64,000 nucleotides of DNA from Paramecium tetraurelia (lineage: Eukaryota; Ciliophora; Oligohymenophorea; Peniculida; Parameciidae): NCBI RefSeq assembly GCF_000165425.1, contig NW_001799018.1, forward strand, positions 65,649 through 129,648. The letters run 5' to 3'. The notes beneath the pieces are model-generated. The model ran no database searches and was not told where the DNA came from. It was given only the letters and a program-made list of their open reading frames with translations. The translations under genes and the position numbers were made by a program. Shown here one piece after another: positions 1 to 12,060 of this stretch (position 1 is its first letter; each line of letters begins with the position of its first letter).

Positions 1-253
1 TATTTATAATTTAATTTATTATATTAGAACTATTCATCTTCTGATATTATTTTTACACTCTAAATTAGATTTTGGATTATTACATGATTAGAGTTCATTA
101 AATACATTTATACTCATTTGAATTTCCATTCAATCAATAAGATATAATAAATGTTGATATCAATAAAATATAGAGGATGGAATAAGTGTATTCTTTTCAG
201 GTATACATGTTTATAAATTATCATTAAATTTTAATATGATATACACGATAAAG
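1..253. other. A+T-rich edge, no gene seen
   Basis: This stretch lies between the window edge and the 3' end of the tubulin-ligase-like gene. No frame shows recognisable coding character. It may hold 3' flanking sequence of that gene. Confidence 0.4.
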
Positions 254-1969
254 TCATTTAAGACACTCTTTGGATATAAGGTTGGTATATGCTTGAGTAC
301 CTGGTAATCCTTCGTCCATAATTTTAACATATAAATTTCCTTTACTAAGTTCAAACTGAGATTCCAATTTATCTCTTAACAATTCCTCAACTTATTTAGA
401 TTGATTAAGAATTGATTTGTTCTAATTCTTCATAAGCGTTTTACCAAATTAGGACAATCGATACAATTTGCTCTTGATATAAGCATATTGCAAATTCGAA
501 ATGATCTTCTAACATTTTATAATTTCTCTTGATTCTGTCTGGAGTAACACTTAGGATTTATGGGTTATAATTGACTTCTAAGACCCAAACATCTAGATTA
601 TCATCGAGTAGAAAATCAACTGCAAAAAACTCGCCAAACCTAGATTAAGAAGGATTAGTACGTGCTATCTCTGGCAAATGAATGATAAGTAGCTTTGGTC
701 ATATGAATCAAAGATCTATGGATCTTGGGATATAGATATGATTATAGCCATCCTTTCTTAGCTCTTCCTTATTTGATTAATAGTTCTTCTAATCCTTCCA
801 AATACCAATCAATGAAGAATTCTTCATCTTCAATCTCCTCATCATCCTTGTCAGCTTTCACTAAGTTTTTGACAATTGCTGTATTGCAAACATGAGCCCC
901 TTTTTCAGTTGAATGGACACTAAATGGTTTTGCACATCTTTTAATCAAAGCTCTATTTATAAAATGATAAATTGAATTACCTTGAATATGAATATGCAAT
1001 TACTGGTTTAGTTGATATAATTGTATAATAGATTCTAAATTCTATCTTGTGTCCCTTATATAAGAATGGATTAGATATATATCTTTGAGCAATTACTTAC
1101 TTTGAAATATTTCCACACTCTTATCCATGATTGTATTCTACTAATAAATCATTTTTCTCTTTCTCAAATAAAACTGTAATTCCCTCTCCTCTATGTTGAT
1201 TAGTCTTCAGAATGTATTATGGCCCATACTTTTTGAATCTCTTTTAATAATCATCTGTTTTGAATGTTTCAAAGAATGCCTTGCAATCATCTTCATCATT
1301 TAATCGATATGTCTCAGGAATGAAAGAAGCATTCCTCTTACATTCTGGGTTGGTGATGTTCTTCTTTTCAAAACCTCTAACATATCTCATGAAATTGTCA
1401 ATCAATTAGTTTTTCATTGCCACAGAACTCTTTCCTGGAATATGACTATACTTCTGTAATACACAACCTAATCCCTTACCCCAAACATAGTTGTTGTACA
1501 AGGATGAGACAGTTGTATAAATAAATCCAAGTTAAAGTGGCATTTGATTCTCAAATTTGTAGGTGGCAATCTTTGTTGGACTCACCTTATCTAATACTGC
1601 AAATGTTCTATCTAAGGTAATCTTTTTTGGTAAATTTGAGGGTGGGTAGTCTCTCCATACATAGTAATCTTGCAATACTATATCTGGATGAGTCATTTTG
1701 TATGAATCACTCTTTTTGCAATACAAGGGAGATTCAGCAACATTATAACGAGATTACTAATTATTAAGAAGGATCATTACATTATATTCAGGCTTGAATG
1801 CTGAATTCTTGATGAATGTCTGCTTTCGAATTTAGTATACCTCTCCAAAGAAATTCTCCCAAAAGTTTCTGACGTACTATTCCTAATTTTGCAAAGCCTT
1901 TGAATTTGAATACAAGAGCAATATAATAAATGGTGCCAATATTCCTTTTATTATAAAAGCAATCACCAT
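254..1969 (-). CDS. Tubulin-tyrosine-ligase-like (TTLL) family protein
   Basis: About 545 residues with TGA as the only stop. The ATG lies at 1969-1967 and the TGA at 256-254. Three introns are needed: a 28-nt GTAATT...TAG at about 978-951, a 22-nt GTACTAA...TAG near 650, and a 28-nt intron near 430. After removal the exons sum to an exact multiple of three. Family marks, in order, are YILKTNQHRGEGI (ATP-grasp lysine and loop), QRYISNPFLYKGHKIEFR (the usual TTL 'YIxNPLLxxGxKFDxR' block), FSVHSTEKGAHV, and DVWVLEVNYNPQI near the C-terminus (the 'xEVNxxP' metal/ATP block). TTLL enzymes ligate tyrosine, glutamate or glycine to tubulin, usually in cilia; which of these this one adds cannot be told. 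Oddity: the N-terminus (MVIAFIIKGILAPFIILLY) is a strong hydrophobic segment, unusual for a cytosolic TTLL, and suggests a signal anchor. The family call is firm; substrate is unknown. Confidence 0.85.
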
Positions 1970-2137
1970 AAAATTAATTAATTTCTTGTTTGTGTTAGAA
2001 GTATTTTAAAAACGAATTCAATTTCATATTTTTATTTTATTCTTCTTTCTGCCGTATTCATATTCATATGCATTATTATGATTCTCAATCTAAAAATTAA
2101 ATTGCAATTAAAGATATTTCAATAATTTAATAAAATA

Positions 2138-2605
2138 ATGGACTCAAACTTTTTTGAAGATGAGTAATTCAACAACAACACATGGGATGAATACTCTGAC
2201 AATATGGTTTGCCCTTCACCTCTTCTTCTTGGGCATCCTTAAATTAAAAAGTTTAATAATGAAGACGAACTCTCACCCATACATCTTCAATATCATACTG
2301 ATACTCTAGATGATGACTGCAGTCAACAAAACCAACCTTCTTAACCTAGCAAACCTCTTATCAAAAAGAAACTTCACAAAAGTCACAAGAGAACTTCCTC
2401 TAAAAAAAATTAGAATTCTCCTTCAGTGAGCAGAGTACTGAATAACTTTGCTACCTGTGCCAAACTTTCTGGAGATAACACTACCTAATAAATTCAATAT
2501 TGTCAACAAATGTAATAACTAATTGACAATCTTGAAGGAATCCTGTCCAAAATCAAATCAAGAATTTTAAACTCATACAAAAAGTAGATAAATTAGAAAA
2601 ATTGA
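2138..2605 (+). CDS. Small hypothetical protein, 155 aa
   Basis: An uninterrupted frame of 156 codons from ATG 2138 to TGA 2603-2605, with in-frame TAA/TAG read as Gln. The N-terminal half is acidic and Asn/Pro rich (MDSNFFEDEQFNNN...). A basic, Ser/Lys-rich linker sits around residues 73-95 (KKKLHKSHKRTSSKK). The C-terminal 45 residues form a likely helix (YCQQMQQLIDNLEGILSKIK). Its size, order of parts and C-terminal helix resemble the next gene (3301-3753), which may be a diverged relative. No known domain is recognised and no function is proposed. The continuous frame, conventional ATG and composition make it very likely a real gene. Confidence 0.7.
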
Positions 2606-3300
2606 TCTTTTTCATTTTTTTATCAATTTATTTATCTTTTATTATTATAATATTAAATCTGGAGTTCCTACTCATATAATTATCAGTGATATTATGAAAA
2701 TCAATATATTATTGATAATTAAATTAATCATCTAAATGTTAGTCAAACAAAATATAAATCGAAGAAATTTATTATTCTTAGCAAATTTTACTAAAAATAT
2801 GGTAAAAGATTTTTCCTGATAATTTATAAGTTAAATTCCTTTTTTAATATGCTCAACTCAATCAATGTAAAATTATAAAAAAAAAATGTTTTAAAATTTT
2901 ATTTAAATCATGTTTTTGATTTCTTCATAAACTTTTCTAAGTATCTTTCATAAAATTCGATTGTTCGTTTTGCGCAGATCCTATTAATTGTACTTATAAT
3001 ATAAATAATGACGTCATCATATTACTTAATGGCACGTTAATAAACATTAAATCGGAAGGAAGCATAAAATTTATGGAATTTAATTAAACTATCAAAGTGA
3101 TTTTACGAAAATAGTTATCATTACTTTAAACAGATTATCTTGAAAATCTCAAAGAAATTATTTTTAATAGATAATTAATCGAGCTTTATTTGTAAAAATA
3201 TAATAATGATATCATAAATTTAAACCTTATGAGTAATTTCAAGAACTTATATTAAATATCTTTAGAATTAATAATTTATATTGTTTAATAAACACTCTTA
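2606..3300. other. Intergenic, with a weak minus-strand open stretch
   Basis: Mostly A+T-rich spacer. On the minus strand a frame ending at TGA 2910-2908 reads ...INRICAKRTIEFYERYLEKF MKKSKT and looks codon-like for about 60 residues upstream (to about 3110). No ATG is found in that frame and any 5' exon needs a 36-nt intron, so it is not called as a gene. It may be a short gene with an unresolved start or a relic. Confidence 0.3.
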
Positions 3301-3753
3301 ATGGAAATAAGTGGCTTCCTCTACGATAATTTACCTTAACCTTAAGAAAATCACGAATAGATTTCAGAAGATTGTCATCTATACAGAACTAAATCGAAAT
3401 ACATTAAATCTATATTCAGAATTTAAAGTCCAGACCCATCAATTCAGGAAGACTGTTTCTCTAATGGAAACGATTAATCATTTGAAATTGGTTAGGGGGA
3501 ATTTCAATATGTTAGTGAAGAAAAGAATTCAAATAAAAAAGAATAATTCAAAGGATTTACCAAGAGAGCTCAAAAGACCAAGAAACTTGAAAAGAAGAGA
3601 AAATTGAAAAATGGACCTCTATCAGAAACAGAATTTATAGACATTATGAAAAAGTTAGAACAATGTCAGTAGGTGATGAATATGATAGACAATATGGTCA
3701 CCATATTGAATCAATTTAAAGGATCAGTCCAACAATAGACAACCCAAAGTTGA
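3301..3753 (+). CDS. Small hypothetical protein, 150 aa
   Basis: A continuous 151-codon frame from ATG 3301 to TGA 3751-3753 (starting MEISGFLYDNLPQPQENHEQ), with many TAA/TAG codons. A Lys-rich stretch (KRAQKTKKLEKKRKLKNGP) near residues 98-116 is followed by a C-terminal helix (CQQVMNMIDNMVTILNQFKG). That helix aligns by eye with the C-terminal helix of the neighbouring 155-residue protein (CQQMQQLIDNLEGILSKIK), and both have an acidic N-half and a basic middle. No domain is recognised; a small DNA- or RNA-associated adaptor is possible from the basic segment, but this is only inference. A standard-code reading in another frame (3311-3607) covers the same DNA and is a shadow. Confidence 0.65.
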
Positions 3754-4351
3754 ATCCTATTATTTATTTACAAAGACATCATTAATTTTGCTGTCTTCTA
3801 GACAGTTTTTTCTCATATATAATAATCTAATTGATCGATTAATTATAATGATATATCAATATTTATCAAATGAACGTGAAAATGATTGTTAAGAAACCAT
3901 AAAGAATAATGAACACTATAAATAAATTTATTGGGGAAGCAAATTTCCTTGGCCATTGTGTTTATGGAAATTCGCTTTAAGGCAATCCCGTCAATTTATC
4001 TAATCCTAAACTCAGATACCACATTATTAGAAATAAAACATAGATTTCGTAATCTCTCAGGGGAGCCTTCCATTCTTGAATTATACTAAATTTTAAATTT
4101 TAGTTTACATTTTTTATTTTGATAATCTGCCAGGACTCTTCTAAGGACTCATAATTTTGATTGGAATCACATTAATTTTTGATGTTTAAATGTTAAATTA
4201 TTAACCTAAATATTCTGCTATACTTTCGTTTTTTATGCCCTTTCTTTATTGATATGACATCAACAATTAAATTATCTAAGATACCCAGACTCTAATATTT
4301 TCATGCTATTTTATTTCAAAGTCTTTTTTATTATTGTTTTTTACATAGATA
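3754..4351. other. Intergenic, nothing recognised
   Basis: A+T-rich spacer between two convergent gene ends (plus gene ending 3753, minus gene ending 4352). No RNA gene, repeat or codon-like frame was recognised. Confidence 0.4.
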
Positions 4352-6676
4352 TCACAAAAATTTTTTAACTTCTGAATATGCTGGAATTTAATAAGGTTCT
4401 TAATCAAGAAATTGTAATGAATTACAAAAGAATGAATTTTAATTATGAGGATTTAAAAACGTCAATAAATGAATTAATCCTTCGTATTCTGAATCATTAA
4501 CATAATTTAAATTATTTAAACATTAAAAAATAGTAATTAGCAATTTTGTGTAAAAAGGATAATAGAGTCTTACTGAATTTCTCATATAATTTTTTTGGGG
4601 ATCAAATTCTCTATTCTGAGTGTCAACTGGATACTCAAACTGACTCAATCTTAATTGTGGTTTGAAGTCCTTAAATAAAATTGCTTAAGGACATTCTCCA
4701 AATTTATTTTTAAAGACCTAATAAAGTGGATAGAGCTAAGTGAAGATAAATTTAGTCAATTGATTGTTACCTTTATCCGTAGTATCCCTCCTTTTTTAAA
4801 GTTGAATCATAATTTAATTAGATGAGGCAACACAGGATGAGCAAGCCTAATCAAAAATTTAAGCTTAATTATTGATGTTAAATTCATATTTAACAAATTG
4901 CCATCTTAAAAATATAACATAAGCTGCTAAGTGTGAATATATTGTTATCTAATTGCATTGTCTCTCATTAGAATAAATCTCAAAAGATTACTAAAAGAAC
5001 TTGTATAAGCCTTGTTAATAGGTTATTGGTTACTACTATCTTCCACATTCAAAGAAAAAGCTTCTGTTTTAATAGATGAATTAATTAGTTTTAGTAGAAA
5101 TATCATTATTTTTAAAAAATGGTTTTAACTATTAATACATTGTTTCCAAATCAATCCCGTATTAGGAGTTAAAATATATTGTTAAATAAACGAGCATCAT
5201 CTGCGTATCCAAGACTACGCTGCTTGGCTTGATGCTCTACAGTAATTTCGATTGATCCATATTGAGATTCAATTCAAATAATTTAGAAACATATAAATGT
5301 TCGTATAATGAATATTCTTATAATAGTATAATCATCTATTGAAAAGTGAAGATTGCAAAATGTTTCTTTGAATTGCTGATGATTTAATTATTTTCTTTGA
5401 CTTTTGCGTACATGTGTTCTAAAATTCTTCTAACTAAAACAAGGTATGGGTTAAAAGTGAGTTATTTTAATAAGGGATCCTTTGTATTAATTTTCCTTTT
5501 GCATTTATTAAAAGCACAATCTAACACTTTTTGACTGTTCTCTGTAACATACAATGCACTATCCTTGAAATTAATGGCCCCATTTAATAAATAGATCCAA
5601 AACATCATTTTTGCACTAACACAAAATTTTAGTTAATTTTTTTCAACTAAAATATTCTCTTAAAATATTTCTTAAAAAGTATAGTATTATTAATTCATAT
5701 GAGCAATTGATGGGTCTTTAAAATATAATCGTATATGTGCAGGCAATACATCTTATGAAACAGGATGATAAGGATGTTCAGAGGGCAGCGCTGAATAAAA
5801 TGACATTTCTTCAGGTGAAAGTAAATGCAACAATTTTATAAGTTAAAGTGTGTCTTCAACTGATGAAAATCTTTTTTGTGTATCGCGAAATCTATTATTC
5901 AAATTACCATTTTATTTGAAGATAAGTTCATATACATTGTGTTAAAATCTAAAAAATTCTTAGCCATAAGTGTATTCTTTTTATTAGAGAAGTTCGTAAC
6001 TGACTTTCTATAACCAAGACAGAAATTCGTTGCTAGTTGCATTTTCTGCATTTCTTAATTCATCTTAAAAGTTGTTCATAATTATTTCTGTAATAAAATT
6101 AATTCTATAAAGTGAATAAAATTTACTAAATGAAAAAATTGCTATGTTCTGGAAGCACACTACTCCTAAATATGCAAATTTAAATGTATAAAACTAAATC
6201 TACAATAAATCAAATTAGTAGTGAGACAGGAACTTGCAATAGTTTATGGGAATTAAAAGATTGCTCCACATTTATATTTGATATTGCTCTGACCAACTTG
6301 TAATTTATTATGCAGTTTAAAAATCGAAGGACATCATTGAATAATTTATAATTCTCAATAACTCAAATATGATACAAAAGTGATTGATTTCAAATAGGCT
6401 CTCATAAACTTTAAGAAATTAAAAAAATGTAAAAAAAATAATCCAAACACAACAAGATTTTAAACCAATGTAATGAAAAAATATCTCAAAGTGTCCAGTT
6501 TATATTTTAATAATTAGAAATCAGTGTTATAGCATTGAAAAAAAATTGATGATTTTGCATGTAAAAGACCTCTCCTTTAGTTATTTTCTAATTTAATGTA
6601 AAGATATTAATAGGTCTCTATTTTATTTCTCTTATTAAATTTAATATAAATTGAATAATATATTAAATATTCTCAT
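4352..6676 (-). CDS. Large hypothetical protein, 5' end unresolved
   Basis: From about 6230 down to TGA 4354-4352 one frame stays open for more than 600 codons (TAA/TAG as Gln), far beyond chance, so the gene is real. It includes ...SPEEMSFYSALPSEHPYHPV, then DVLPAHIRLYFKDPSIAHMN near 5720, and ends ...LQFLDQEPYQIPAYSEVKKF. Two introns explain the 5' part: a 22-nt GTATCATATTTGAG...GAG near 6390 and a 28-nt GTCTCACTACT...TAG near 6215. Upstream of those the coding-like frame continues (KLENNQRRGLLHAKSSIFF) with a hydrophobic run (RYFFITLVQNLVVFGLFFLHFF) but lacks an ATG until 6771, beyond an in-frame TGA at 6675-6673. The start given (6676) opens a different frame and is provisional. The protein would be about 750 residues. 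I recognise no family; the helical, Leu/Gln-rich character suggests a large scaffold-type protein. Confidence 0.6.
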
Positions 6677-6920
6677 TCTGAATTAAATTATTTTTTATAT
6701 TGAATTGATTAATATAATAAACTATGAGTTAGTTCTTGCTTAAATTACATATCTTTCTGTTTGAAAGTCATTATGCAAATGGCTACATTTATATATTGAC
6801 AACAATTAGTATTGTTGTATTTTTGTTTTTAAATAAATATTGGGATACGATTATTATTTAATGGTTTTTGATTGTTAAATCCTTAAATCAGTGAATAATT
6901 TAATTATTAAATATATTTTA

Positions 6921-7872
6921 ATGGGAATGTATTGTACGAAATGCTAAATTAAAAATGAAGAAGACTTATTTTTAGGCAATTTTATATAATAAAAGAAATC
7001 TTTGTAATCAGAAGAGAATTTAGATGAAAGTCAGGAAATCGCTTCAAGTATATTAGTAGAAATAATTCATTAAGTCTGTCCTCCTTAAACAAATAGTAAG
7101 AAGAGTTTAGACGAGATGAGACAGTTAAAATAAGTATTTAGAAAAGAGAAAGCAAACTCAGCAGATTTTTATGAGACAGAAGAATTGTATTTTGAAGATC
7201 AATCAAAGTTTATTGGTAAAATAGAGAAGAATTAAGCAAATGGGGAAGGTAAATTATGGCTACAAAATGGAGATTATTATGAAGGAAATTTTTGTAATAA
7301 TTTAATGCATGGAAAAGGCCTTTATAAATATAATAGTGGAACTACTTATGAAGGAGATTTCTTAAATAATAAGCCTGATGGATTCGGAATTGAAATATAA
7401 ATTAATGGATCAATTTATAAAGGAACATTTAAGGGTGGGAAAAAGGATGGGTTTGGATACTTCAAATGGTAATAAGGTTGCTAATATGAAGGCGAATGGA
7501 AACACAATAATATTAATGGAAAGGGGAAATATGATTGGCCTGATGGGAGGGTAAATAGATAAATAATAATTTCAGTCTTATGTGGGAGATTGGGTCGAAA
7601 ATTAAATGCATGGGAGAGGGAAGTATAGTTGGAAGGATGGGAAATGCTACAATGGTGAATATTAGTTCGATAGAAAGTAAGGTTTTGGTATATTCTACTG
7701 GCCGGATGGAAAATAATATAAAGGATACTGGATGGATGGAAAATAGCATGGAAATGGTATGATGATATATTTGGATGGTAAAAAGAAAGTAGGGGAATGG
7801 AACAATGGTTAATTTATCCATTGCATTGAAAATGGTGATATAGATATAATAGCTTAGAATTGGATTTAATGA
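6921..7872 (+). CDS. MORN-repeat protein
   Basis: 308 residues from ATG 6921 to TGA 7870-7872, with one 25-nt intron at 7551-7575 (GTAAATAG...TTTCAG) that restores frame exactly. After about 105 residues of Gln-rich leader come at least seven tandem MORN motifs of the form YEGxxxxxxxHGxGxxxxxxG, e.g. GDYYEGNFCNNLMHGKGLY, TYEGDFLNNKPDGFG and YNGEYQFDRKQGFGIFYWPDG. MORN arrays bind membranes or act as scaffolds and are common in ciliary and cortical proteins of ciliates. No kinase domain follows, so this is not a PIP-kinase type. The gene points away from the minus-strand neighbour and converges on the coiled-coil gene, whose end lies only 29 bp downstream. Partner and location are unknown. Confidence 0.85.
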
Positions 7873-7901
7873 AAACAGTAGAATATGTATATTTAATTAT
7901 T

Positions 7902-9517
7902 TCACTTTATGGTTTTATTGACTTAACTCTTAATGTTGTCATAATTCTGAATTATTATGCTTAACTTCTGATTCATTTATTTATAGCCGAATTCAGCTTA
8001 TACTGTTTTAATTAGTTTTTACAAAGAGCTATTAGGCAATTGTTTTCCTTAATAAAGTATCTAAAGTCTTTAGATTTCTTATTCCTCCAATTCAATAATT
8101 TGATTATCCAAATTATTAATTTAGAGTGACTAATTGGACAGTTTTTAACTTAGATTGTCTTATTTAGAGTCACTCTATTATAATTCGAATGATTTCAAGG
8201 TGTACTTTTATTTCCTCATGTTTTAGATAGTGTTCATAACTTAAAACAGTTTCTTCTCATAATTAACTCTATTTCCCTGTTGTTGTTATTGTTTGACTTG
8301 ATTTTCTTTCATTTGCAACTTCAAATAATCATTATTAATTTCTAATTTAGCCTTAGATATAAGGAATGTTCTTGATTGATTATCGAGATAGCATGGGAAA
8401 TCAGCTTATGTCACGCTTTCATTAATTTACATTAATAGTTTTACTATGATTATGATAGATCCTGATATTCTATGTATTATAAGTATATAAGTTACTAAAT
8501 TTCTTCACTCTGCAATACTTATTTTAAGAACTCTGCTAAATCTTATTTGATTTATTTCTTAGTATATTTAATATCTTATAGCATTTCCTCTTCTTTTTTC
8601 AATTAGGTTTGATTGAATTACAATTGTTGTTAATATTCCATGTAAAATGTTTTGATTCTAGCTAATTCCATCTATTCATTCGAATCAATAACCTAAAAGT
8701 ATTATTGCCTATCCCATTTTTTATTTGGATGTAGTTTATCTTCTTAATGGAGTGCTAATTGTCTTTATTTAGTATATTTGGATTTGATTTAATCAATTTC
8801 ATCGCCTAATTTGGTGACATGATCTCTTAATTTGCAATTTTCCATTCTTAATTTTTACAAACTCATTTGATATTGATAAATTTCTTAACTGAGCAACTTA
8901 ATTTAGTTCAATCTACCCTCGATGATGTAGTTGAAATTAAATTATTGTCTTTCCAAATTTTTATGTTCTTCTTTGTTTATTGTAATTTGTGCTTATGATT
9001 GTCTGATTTGATTGGCTACAGCATGATAGTCTACAATCTAGTTGACACTCTTGAATATCGAAGATAGGTTTTTAAAGCTTTGTAATACATTGGTGGTTGA
9101 GTTATTTATTTCATGTTGTGATACTATTCTTTTCTATCTCATTTTATTGAATAGGATTTGATTTACCAATTTTTGATTAGTCTATTTAGATATCTTTTCA
9201 GCAGTTCCATGTATTTTGTCTTCAGTTAAGGTTTCACTTTTGTCTGAGTGATAAATTTAGAATATATTATGTATTAATTTTGTATTGATCGTTGGACTTG
9301 GGAAATGGGGATTGTGATCTACTTCATCTTCAGCCAATTTGCCTTATTGGAGCATCTATTGCAAATTAAATTTCTTTTGATGTTTTTTGGCTTTAAAGTA
9401 ATTAAGATTAATAACTTCCATTTTTTCATCTTCTGATTGATTATCTTCCTCATCTGAATTTTACTTGAAAATCATGGACTGCTTCTTGAGGGGTGACCTT
9501 ATTCTCTTTTGACTCAT
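7902..9517 (-). CDS. Coiled-coil protein, about 531 aa
   Basis: Starts at ATG 9517-9515 (MSQKRIRSPLKKQSM...) and ends at TGA 7904-7902. One 20-nt intron (GTAGATTGAACTAAATTAAG, plus-strand 8897-8916) removes an in-frame TGA and makes the length an exact 532 codons. The N-terminal 130 residues are polar with an acidic patch (NSDEEDNQSEDEKM). The rest is rich in Leu, Lys, Gln and Glu with heptad-like spacing (QMSLQKLRMENCKLRDHVTK; ELEEQEIQRLQILYQG), typical of a long coiled coil. No enzymatic motif is visible. Such proteins in Paramecium are often cortical or basal-body structural parts, but nothing here proves that. At 20 nt the intron is at the lower limit for this genus. Confidence 0.75.
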
Positions 9518-9590
9518 TTATTTACTACTCAAATAGAGGGAAGTAGATTTTGTGTTCATTTTTTATAATTAATTTTATAATCTGAGAAAA

Positions 9591-10952
9591 ATGAATTTAT
9601 TAGATGATTTAGAAAATAATGGGACTCAGCAGATGGATTTACTTAACTTTGAGTAACATTCCTATAATTAATTTATAGTCATCAAGCTAATGTGATACCC
9701 AATGTAGATTTTTATAATGCAATTGTTGTTAATGAATTCATGAATAATCGTACTGTAGAAGTAAAAGATGGTGAAGTCGTGAAAGAAGGATACATAACTA
9801 AATACAAATTATATCTAGTCAGAACTAAAAAGTTAGGAGGCGAATGGGAAACTGAAGTTTCAAGGAGATTTAGTGATTTTGAATGGTTATACTCAGAATT
9901 GATTAATAAATATGGAGGATATATAATCCCTGCTATTCCTGAAAAGCATTTACTCACCAAAGTTAACTTAGCTAGTTATGAAGTATTATTTTGTGATTTA
10001 AAATTTAAACAAATAGTTTTCTGAAAAGAGAAGGAAAGACCTTTAATAATTTCTATAAAGAATACTAAATCATCACCATCTAAGATACGTGCCAGAATTA
10101 AGAATTTTTATTGAAGATAAAGAAAAAGTACAATTAGAAATAATTATAAGTTTATTTCTCTTTTGAAAGGGGAATTAGAATAAAACAAAACTATCGAATA
10201 AAAATGTGACAATCTCTTACAATCAGTCAAAACTCTGTGGCATAGTAGTACTATGGCGGCCAAAGGGTAAGATCCAGCAAGGATGTTTGATGGGAGTGAG
10301 AAGGATCTGACATATGATGAAACACTCCTCTTATCTTTTTCTATGAAAGGGAACAAATTAAAAGCAGTTGTTGAAGAACATGTCACTACATTAAGAGAAG
10401 AAGTCAAGACATTGAATGATTAAAATGAGGCTCTCTATTCTTGGAGTAAGAAGAGTTAATTACATAATTAGATGGTTTGGGATCTGCAAGTGAAGAAGAT
10501 ATTTAATAATTTAAGTAATTGAAGTATAACAATGAGGTCAGACAGACTAAAATAAATAGAGAGATTGAAGACATCGATAGGAAATTTATACCCAAACTAC
10601 AAAATAGCTTATTTGAAATTGAATGGGCATTGACTGCTTGCAAAAGAAGAAGAAATCTGTAATAACAATTATTGATTGATCAATAAAGAATAGATCAACT
10701 CAAAATGCAATATACAGATAATTCAAGCAGAGTATTTATTACAATGATTTATAGAGAGATCTAGAAATGGATGTGTTGAAAACTAAATATCAAAAAAATA
10801 AGGACAGAAGTGATAAAATGTCTATCATTATGTAGGACGAACTGTTGAGTTTCATTTCAGAAATGAAACAATAATTAAAATCCATACTTGAAGAATGGAG
10901 GTCCATAATGAAGACATTATCAAAAAACATTGTTGAAGACGACAATGAATGA
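9591..10952 (+). CDS. Sorting nexin (PX domain plus BAR-like coiled coil)
   Basis: 409 residues from ATG 9591 to TGA 10950-10952. Five introns (26, 34, 23, 26 and 23 nt, starting near 9650, 9981, 10130, 10446 and 10731) give exactly 410 codons. The PX domain spans roughly residues 15-145: SRRFSDFEWLYSELINKYGG (the RR(F/Y)SDFxxL block), the proline loop IPAIPEKHLL, and FLQRILNHHHLRYVPELRIF. The C-terminal half is helical and charged (EIEDIDRKFIPKLQNSLFEI and onward), as in the BAR domain of SNX1/SNX4-type nexins. PX domains bind phosphoinositides, mainly PI3P, and the BAR domain bends endosomal tubules. Retromer/SNX4-like recycling is therefore the likely role; the exact orthologue cannot be set by eye. 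Confidence 0.85.
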
Positions 10953-11176
10953 TAATTCAATTTAATACTATATAAGTATAAAATATAAGTATTAATTTAT
11001 TATTAATTAAATTTCAATATTTTTAAACTAACAACTGAAGTTTTAATTGATTAAGAATTGTTATTATATTTAAGTAAAAATAAGATTGTTTTTGGATCTT
11101 CTTATGATTTTAATGTGTCACCAGCATCCTTTAAGTCTAAGAAATAATTAATTTTAATTTTGATAATAATTATTAA

Positions 11177-11935
11177 ATGGGAAGTCATTGTTCTTAAGCA
11201 GTCTAAAATACTACTGTTACATATGAAGAGAAGAATGAAATTAATAATACTATTTAGGAAAAGGAATCCTTTGTACCAATATTCACTGGCAAATTGAATC
11301 TAAATGTGGAAATTGACAAAGGCGTATACTCAATGAGACCATGCAATGTTAATGATTCAGTTTTGGATATAACAACTGAAAGAAATTAACAGGAATAAAT
11401 ACAACAAAAGTTCAATTTAAGAAATTATACAGTTAGTTATTGTCAAAGAAGTATTTCGACGATACTATGACCATAAACAAGTCTCACAATTTAGTATATT
11501 CCAATATGGGTTTTAACATACTCTCTGAGATTATTCCAAGCGAAGTGGTATCCCAGAAATAAGAAAAATAAAAAAAAGTAGAAGAATGCGACGAGGACTA
11601 TGATTAAATGTGTAGAACTGATTTGGATTAGTTTAAATTTTAGTAACCGGCTGTTATGAAATATGTAGACAAATAAATACCAACCTAACAAAAGACAAAG
11701 TAAAAATACAATTAAATAATAGCACTGTTGACCAAAGAAATCTAAGAAAATGATTTTAAAATATCAATTTATTTAAGTGATTATAATCAATTGTTAAGAT
11801 CAAATTCTAAAAACTAGAGAATATTCTTCCACCTTCCTCAATTTCAATTTATACAACCACCATAGAATGTCTTAACATAGTATTTCAAATGAAACTTCAT
11901 TTACATCTCAATTGAAATTAAATCCTTATTCATGA
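11177..11935 (+). CDS. Hypothetical protein, 237 aa
   Basis: ATG 11177 opens MGSHCSQAVQNTTVTYEEK, and two introns (23 nt GTTCAATT...ACAG near 11410 and 22 nt GTGATTAT...TAAG near 11778) give exactly 238 codons to TGA 11933-11935. The first intron begins GTTC, less usual than GTA. The MGS/MGC-like N-terminus could be N-myristoylated, which is inference. The middle is Glu/Lys/Gln rich (VVSQKQEKQKKVEECDEDYD). The C-terminus is Ser/Thr/Asn rich. No domain is recognised. The protein converges on the kinase gene whose 3' end is about 125 bp downstream. Confidence 0.6.
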
Positions 11936-12060
11936 AATAAACCACTTTTGAAAACAATAAGAATGCTAGTATACTTTTAAGTACCTGATGGAAAATTAAG
12001 AGGGATGATATCTGGCAAAATTAGAAATAAATTAAAATTGTATAAAATTATTGTTCATTA

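Noticed and set aside
7513-7821. Minus-strand ORF and a second plus ORF inside the MORN gene
   Set aside because: Both overlap the MORN repeats in other frames; the repeat periodicity explains their openness.
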